Of a DNA stretch of 38,245 nucleotides, positions 34,536-38,245 are shown piece by piece. Origin of the DNA: Planctomycetaceae bacterium (lineage in GTDB: Bacteria; Planctomycetota; Planctomycetia; Pirellulales; Thermoguttaceae); contig JAAYAY010000085.1 in assembly GCA_012719125.1 (NCBI GenBank), positions 1-38,245 on the forward strand, read 5' to 3'. The position numbers and the translations under genes were made by a program. Below the pieces are notes generated by a model. It was given only the letters and a program-made list of their open reading frames with translations, was not told where the DNA came from and searched no databases. The number at the start of each line of letters is the position of its first letter. Within the stretch, counting starts at the first letter, position 1.

Positions 34536-34549
34536 TGGTTGCAACCGCC
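34536..34549. repeat. Left terminal inverted repeat of ISKra4 element
   Basis: Fourteen bases that are the exact reverse complement of 36011-36024. Confidence 0.85.
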
Positions 34550-34630
34550 TCCTCGCGCTACCGCATATTACGCAGCTTGCGCAGCATAACGAATAGCAGC
34601 TTGTATTGCTGGTGAAGGTAACACAAAGGC

Positions 34631-34692
34631 GGACTCCTGGGTAAAACATTGAGGCGTTTACACAATGTTTCAATGCCCTACCACAGGAGTCC
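34631..34692 (+). promoter_or_regulatory. Hairpin sequestering the transposase ribosome binding site
   Basis: GGACTCCTG (34631-34639) pairs exactly with CAGGAGTCC (34684-34692), which contains the AGGAG ribosome binding site of the transposase. Inside, AAACATTG (34644-34651) pairs with CAATGTTT (34663-34670) around an 11-base loop. The structure would block translation from long transcripts reading in from outside the element. Confidence 0.7.
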
Positions 34693-34697
34693 TGGCA

Positions 34698-36002
34698 ATG
34701 ATTATTGAGGTGGAAGATCGTTTTTACAGGGTGGCCAAGGCGTTTTCGCAGGTGCTCGGGGGGCTGCAACGTGCAGCCGCGCGGGGCGAGGCCGTGCATG
34801 CCGTGGAAGAAATGGCCTGGAGCGGGCTGATCGAAACCGGCCGCCAGATGATTGCCGCATACATCGAGCAACAAGAGGAAGACCTGCCTCGGCCAGAAGT
34901 GATTGAGCAGGAGGGGAAACAGCTTCACCGCTTGCCAGCACGACGTACACGCTCGTATGTTTCGGCGTTTGGCTTAACGCCGTTCGAACGCGACGTCTAT
35001 GCCACGCGGGAAACGCAACGCCAGGAAGTGGTGCCCTTGGACGCAAAACTCGGCATGCCCGAGAGCGATACGTCCTACCTTTTGCAGAAATGGAGTGGCG
35101 TCCGGGTGGTGAAAGAATCGTACCAGGAATCGCAGGGCACGCTGCGGGATATTCTCGGATTTGCCCCGTCGGTCAACTGCCTGGAAGACATCGCCGCTCG
35201 CGCGTCCGAGCATGCCGAAGTCTACTTCGACCAACAGGAACCGGTCGATCCAACGACGGAGGCGGAGATCAAGGAAAAGCAGGAACAGCGGCCCGAACCG
35301 CAAAACAAGCGTCTGCGGGCTGTCTTGACCCGGGAAGTGGACGGCAAAGAAATCAACGCCAAAGACGTGATCTTTGACTGGCTCGCCAGCGAAGTAGGGC
35401 AGCGCGACCCGCACGAGCAGCGGACGGTCGTGGCGGTCATGGACGGCGAAACGAAGCTTCGTGACTTGCAGGAACTGAAGATCCAGCGTGCGATCGGCAT
35501 CTTGGACATCTGGCACGTGACCGAATACTTGTGGAAAGTGGCGTACTGTTTTCACCTGGAAGGGAGCGACGCGGCGGAAGCCTTCGTGGAAACCTATTTG
35601 CGAAAGCTGCTCCAAGGCAAGGTCAACCGCGTGATCGGTGGCATTCGGCAGATGGCGACCAAACGTGGCGACTTGTCGAAACACAAAACGAAAAAGCTTG
35701 AGCAGTACTTGGACTACTTCACGGAACGCCGCGAATACATGAAGTACGACGAGTACCTCGCTGCCGGCTACCCGATCGGCAGCGGCGTGGTGGAAGGGGC
35801 TTGTCGTCATCTGGTCAAAGACCGGATGGAGCAGACGGATATGCGTTGGCGGATCGCTGGTGCCCAGGCGATTCTCAGCCTACGGGCAATCTACGTCAAC
35901 GACGACTGGGATGCTTTCCACGCCAATCGAATCCAAACCGAACAACCAACACTATACCCTTGCAAAAAACGCTTGAACGTCATCCTAAACTGCGCAACCT
36001 AA
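34698..36002 (+). CDS. ISKra4-family transposase
   Basis: This 434-residue DDE transposase is complete. Family landmarks include TRSYVSAFGLTPFERDVYATRETQRQEVVPLD, VVAVMDGETKL (first catalytic Asp), IGILDIWHVTEYLWKVAY (second Asp) and YPIGSGVVEGACRHLVKDRMEQTDMRW (catalytic Glu). The ATG at 34698 is used because AGGAG lies 9 bases upstream; the frame extends 11 codons further to 34665. Acidic and basic charge clusters (EAEIKEKQEQRPEPQNKR) mark a linker. It moves the element in which it lies. No frameshift or stop is seen, so it is likely active. Confidence 0.9.
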   Translation: MIIEVEDRFYRVAKAFSQVLGGLQRAAARGEAVHAVEEMAWSGLIETGRQMIAAYIEQQEEDLPRPEVIEQEGKQLHRLPARRTRSYVSAFGLTPFERDVYATRETQRQEVVPLDAKLGMPESDTSYLLQKWSGVRVVKESYQESQGTLRDILGFAPSVNCLEDIAARASEHAEVYFDQQEPVDPTTEAEIKEKQEQRPEPQNKRLRAVLTREVDGKEINAKDVIFDWLASEVGQRDPHEQRTVVAVMDGETKLRDLQELKIQRAIGILDIWHVTEYLWKVAYCFHLEGSDAAEAFVETYLRKLLQGKVNRVIGGIRQMATKRGDLSKHKTKKLEQYLDYFTERREYMKYDEYLAAGYPIGSGVVEGACRHLVKDRMEQTDMRWRIAGAQAILSLRAIYVNDDWDAFHANRIQTEQPTLYPCKKRLNVILNCAT

Positions 36003-36010
36003 CGCGAACC

Positions 36011-36024
36011 GGCGGTTGCAACCA
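36011..36024. repeat. Right terminal inverted repeat of ISKra4 element
   Basis: Exact reverse complement of 34536-34549, starting 9 bases after the transposase stop codon. Confidence 0.85.
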
Positions 36025-36037
36025 TTTGTTTTCCAAG

Positions 36038-36241
36038 ATGGTGCTTTCGGACTGCGACTCGTGGGAAGCGTGGCAAATTGCTGAGCAGCAGAGAGATATG
36101 TCGAGAACCGAAGGTTTGTTGGGACTCTTGTTTGGGGACGTTTCATCCAGCTACTTGACTCCCAACGGTTTGCCGCTCTATCCTACCGGCATCCCACTGG
36201 GCTTACATCCAGGGAAATGTAGAGTCGTGTGCAGTAAGTAG
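36038..36241 (+). CDS. Possible small protein or 3' gene remnant beside the IS
   Basis: I do not recognise this 67-residue frame. It begins MVLSDCDSWEAWQIAEQQRD, and the composition (GLLGLLFGDVSSSYLTPNG, Cys and Pro near the end) is plausible for a protein. The frame continues unbroken from within the IS, so the true 5' part may have been lost by the insertion. Nothing on the left flank of the IS continues it. There is no ribosome binding site close to the ATG. Confidence 0.3.
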   Translation: MVLSDCDSWEAWQIAEQQRDMSRTEGLLGLLFGDVSSSYLTPNGLPLYPTGIPLGLHPGKCRVVCSK

Positions 36242-36288
36242 TTCTGCCTGAAAGACGCGAGCGACGAAAGGCCGATACAGAGGACGCC

Positions 36289-36777
36289 ATGAGACGGAAT
36301 CACACAATCGCGGGCCACTGCCCTGGTTGTGGCGTGAGGTTGACTACCGGGATAGACGGCGCACTTGAGGCAAAAGAGGGCAATGCGGTCGTGTATCCGC
36401 TTTCACCGGACTCCAACGTCCATACTTGTGATGCCATCTACCTCGGTTTTCATTGCTTGCCGGACGAACCGAGTATTGTTGCTTGTCCTCGCTGCGGCTC
36501 CGACATTAGGATTGAGGTCGAAGATCGGGGCTCTTCTCTCCTTCGTGGAGAAAATAGAGACTTCATGGAGACACCCGTGACCGATCTCGACATGTCCGTC
36601 AGAGCGAGAAACGTGATACAAAAGGCCGGTGTGCGGGTAGCTCGTGATTTGCTTTCCCTTGCTGCAACGGACATCCAGCGCCAGATCGCCATCAGCGGAG
36701 CAGACTCAGATGTGCTCGCCGAAGTTCGTGGTCTTCTTGCCGAAAGACGCCTCACACTGAGGGATGACTCCTGCTAG
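36289..36777 (+). CDS. Zinc-ribbon protein with RNA polymerase alpha-CTD-like helix-hairpin-helix domain
   Basis: This 162-residue soluble protein has two Cys pairs (CPGCG at about 11-15 and CPRCG at about 65-69) that could form a zinc ribbon, with a GDPSI-like strand region between them. Residues about 93-155 (TPVTDLDMSVRARNVIQKAGVRVARDLLSLAATDIQRQ...DSDVLAEVRGLLAER) align closely with the C-terminal domain of the RNA polymerase alpha subunit, where T-P-I-x-x-L-x-L-S-V-R-x-x-N-x-L-x-x-A-G is the signature. That domain binds DNA UP elements and activators. GAGG precedes the ATG. Codon use is less GC-rich than in the left part of the window. It lies between two insertion sequences; a transcription-related or phage role is inferred. 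Confidence 0.6.
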   Translation: MRRNHTIAGHCPGCGVRLTTGIDGALEAKEGNAVVYPLSPDSNVHTCDAIYLGFHCLPDEPSIVACPRCGSDIRIEVEDRGSSLLRGENRDFMETPVTDLDMSVRARNVIQKAGVRVARDLLSLAATDIQRQIAISGADSDVLAEVRGLLAERRLTLRDDSC

Positions 36778-36964
36778 AAGGAATACCATCGGATCACGTT
36801 TCTGATAAGACGGCTTTTGACGCCACTGAACCGTGACGTTGGACGCCGCACCATCAAACGACCGATTTTGAGACAGCCCGATGGATGCGTGGTAGGCCCC
36901 AAATGTGCAGCGTAAAGGTGATAGAACAAAACTTCCTGTAGACAAGCCACGTGAGTGACGCAAC

Positions 36965-37222
36965 ATGAACCCTGGGCTCAATTTCCTGATCCTGATGATA
37001 CTAGTCGTGGCTGGCGCGGTCAGTGTGATTACTGGATACGGATTTCGGGGCAGTCCCGCATGGAAGTTACGCGTTGCGGCTACGGTCCCGTTTGCTGTGT
37101 TGTACTTCGTCTATGTTGTGACATGTACAGATCGGCTTGCTGATGCGGCTGCCGTAGAGCCTGTCGTGGTGTCCCTGCTCGGCGCTTGCCTTTTTGCGTT
37201 TGCCATCATTGGCATGGTGTGA
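36965..37222 (+). CDS. Small membrane protein, probably truncated by IS3 insertion
   Basis: This 85-residue frame has three hydrophobic segments (FLILMILVVAGAVSVITGYGF, VAATVPFAVLYFVYVV, VVVSLLGACLFAFAIIGMV). GAGTGA lies before the ATG. The TGA stop at 37220-37222 belongs to the start of the IS3 element (TGAAGTGGACCCC). The original C-terminus is therefore probably lost. No family is recognised. Confidence 0.5.
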   Translation: MNPGLNFLILMILVVAGAVSVITGYGFRGSPAWKLRVAATVPFAVLYFVYVVTCTDRLADAAAVEPVVVSLLGACLFAFAIIGMV

Positions 37223-37980
37223 AGTGGACCCCAGAAACTGGACCAGCGCCGAAGAGAGAGTTTTGCCGATCAAAGAGGATTGAGTCAGGGAGGGCGCAGG
37301 GGCGATTTTCAGGAGGGTAAGATGGGTAAGAAGCGGAAGAGGCGCGAATCGGGATATAAGGCGAAAGTAGCTTTGGAGGCGGTGCGGGAACGGAAGACGG
37401 TAAGCGAGTTGTCGAGCCAGTTCTCGGTGCATAGCAGCCAGATCCAGGCTTGGAAACGAACGCTGCAGGAGCGTGCCCACGAGATTTTCGAGGGGCCGAC
37501 TCCCGCGAAGCGGGAAGCGGCCCGGGAGGCAGAGTTGTACGAACAGATCGGCCGGCTGAAGATGGAGCTGGAGTGGGTGAAAAAAAAGTTGCCCAGTTCG
37601 ACTGAGACGCGACGAGCCCTGGTGGAGGCCGAGCACGGCGGCCTGAGCATTCGTCGACAGTGCGAAGTGTTGGGCCTGCCTCGCAGTTCGTTTTACTACG
37701 CGGCATTGCCGGAGTCGGAAGAAGACCTGTGTCTGAAGCGGTTGATCGATGAGGAATACATGCGTCATCCGTTTTTTGGGAGCCGCAGCATGGTGGACTA
37801 CCTGGAGCGGGCGGGATACGGCGTGAACCGCAAACGGGTTCAGCGGCTGATGCGGGAGATGGGCATTGTCGCCATTTACCCGAAGAAGACCACCGTTCCG
37901 GCAGTTGGACACAAGATCTACCCCTATCTGCTACGGGGCGTGAAGATCGAGCGGGTCAACCAGGTGTGGAGCACGGACAG
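37220..37980 (+). mobile_element. IS3-family element, left part only
   Basis: The left end reads TGAAGTGGACCCCAGAAACT, a standard IS3-family terminal repeat. The right part of the transposase and the right terminal repeat are missing. Similarity to IS3 ends abruptly near 37980, after the GCACGGAC codons. Phage-like sequence on the opposite strand begins immediately after. Confidence 0.8.
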
Positions 37981-38056
37981 ACGTTTGGACAGGTTGAGAT
38001 TCACATTGCGGACGTTGTCCGACTCGGTTGCCGCCGTCGTGCCGGCCGCGCCGTGA
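37322..38056 (+). pseudogene. Truncated IS3-family transposase
   Basis: The frame begins after a GGAGGG ribosome binding site. It contains a helix-turn-helix OrfA part (GYKAKVALEAVRERKTVSEL) and a leucine-zipper-like segment (LYEQIGRLKMELEWVKKKL). It runs without a break through an eight-A run, a place where many relatives need a -1 frameshift. The OrfB part follows (SIRRQCEVLGLPRSSFYY, YGVNRKRVQRLMREMGIVAIYPK, RVNQVWSTD). The first catalytic Asp of the DDE triad is the last residue kept; sequence after about residue 220 is unrelated (RRLDRLRFTLRT...). The element cannot make an active enzyme. Confidence 0.85.
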
Positions 38057-38100
38057 AAGAATACGCCGTCCAGACCGATGCGATAGTCGCCTGCTGCCAT
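37924..38100 (-). pseudogene. Truncated phage tail-tube-like protein
   Basis: Read leftward from ATG 38100, with GAGGA upstream, the protein begins MAAGDYRIGLDGVFFHGAAG and continues TTAATESDNVRNVNLNLSK. This strongly resembles the N-terminus of phage major tail proteins of the NVKNVTLNL..GEADVTTR type. After about residue 40 the frame passes into the IS3 sequence and stops at 37924. Only about a quarter of the gene remains. Confidence 0.6.
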
Positions 38101-38118
38101 TGGTTCAAGTCCTCACTA

Positions 38119-38245
38119 CTATCGAATGCTGTCCCGCCACATGGCCGGCAGCTTGGGCTTTTCTTGTTCGAAGGCGGGGCCCATGAAGGGGCGCTTTCGA
38201 ATCATTACAGCGCGAGACCGTCTGCGGCCCCGTCGTCCCGCGACA
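38119..38245 (-). CDS. Phage HK97 gp10-like protein, C-terminal end (partial)
   Basis: This leftward frame enters from beyond the window and ends at TAG 38119-38121. The visible 41 residues end RKRPFMGPAFEQEKPKLPAM followed by WRDSIR. The RPFM.PAFE pattern at a C-terminus is typical of HK97 gp10-family head-tail joining or minor tail proteins. It precedes the tail gene by 18 bases in the same direction, the normal order in phage structural operons. Confidence 0.55.
   Translation of the reverse strand, partial: VAGRRGRRRSRAVMIRKRPFMGPAFEQEKPKLPAMWRDSIR

Larger units (their letters stand above)
34536..36024 (+). mobile_element. Complete ISKra4-family insertion sequence
   Basis: The element is bounded by 14-base perfect terminal inverted repeats: TGGTTGCAACCGCC at 34536-34549 and GGCGGTTGCAACCA at 36011-36024. 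Similarity between the ends continues imperfectly inward (TCGCG follows in both). The outer tip GGTTGCAACC is itself palindromic. The element encodes one full transposase. No target-site duplication could be recognised, so the exact ends may differ by one base. Confidence 0.85.

Noticed and set aside
36024-36037. Target-site duplication of the ISKra4 element
   Set aside because: Bases outside the two terminal repeats (TTGATA on the left, TTTGTT on the right) are not the same.

Overview
The window is a GC-rich bacterial chromosome segment with no rRNA or tRNA. Its gene content points to a planctomycete, probably Pirellulales-like: a TIGR03067-type domain fused to WD40 repeats, a DUF1573 protein, Tat-exported Gfo/Idh/MocA and xylose-isomerase-like proteins, secreted polysaccharide-degrading enzymes, a Lpg1974-like outer-membrane barrel, and a dihydropteroate-synthase-like gene of the type linked to tetrahydromethanopterin. 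The assignment rests on gene content, not on a marker gene.

Layout. 0.2-6.2 kb: a Ca2+/Na+ exchanger, a large secreted protein with a duplicated domain and a C-terminal TlpA-like thioredoxin, and a secreted TIM-barrel-like protein. 6.2-9.4 kb: a class V aminotransferase, a short ORF-less group II intron sequence (about 7502-7793) just after a perfect hairpin, an HD hydrolase and an outer-membrane barrel. 9.4-13.2 kb: a leftward unit of SDR, DHPS-like protein and PabB, read as pterin cofactor (p-aminobenzoate/H4MPT or folate) synthesis. 13.3-16.8 kb: a glycine-zipper lipoprotein, then a leader with a SAM-II-like core and two consecutive intrinsic terminators before two tandem Cys/Met-metabolism PLP enzymes. 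16.8-21.5 kb: periplasmic sugar oxidoreductase and isomerase, DUF1573 protein, PfkB sugar kinase. 21.5-23.4 kb: two response-regulator genes and a tiny basic membrane protein. 23.4-34.2 kb: GH-A type glycosidase, Tat Gfo/Idh protein, UPF0210 plus tandem-ACT pair, heparinase-like lyase, and a TIGR03067-WD40-beta-lactamase fusion. The gene ends here carry four different palindromic repeat types.

34.5 kb to the end is an accessory patch: a complete ISKra4-type insertion sequence whose transposase ribosome binding site sits in a predicted hairpin, a zinc-ribbon protein ending in a domain like the RNA polymerase alpha C-terminal domain, a small membrane protein whose stop codon comes from an IS3 end, and an IS3-family element cut off inside its DDE domain. 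The cut IS3 is joined to two leftward genes that look like phage tail genes, so a prophage edge probably lies to the right.

The signals most worth checking are the compact group II intron, the SAM-II-like leader, the atypical SDR next to the DHPS-like gene, the zinc-ribbon/alpha-CTD-like protein and the IS3/phage junction. No CRISPR array, toxin-antitoxin pair or complete novel defence system could be supported.
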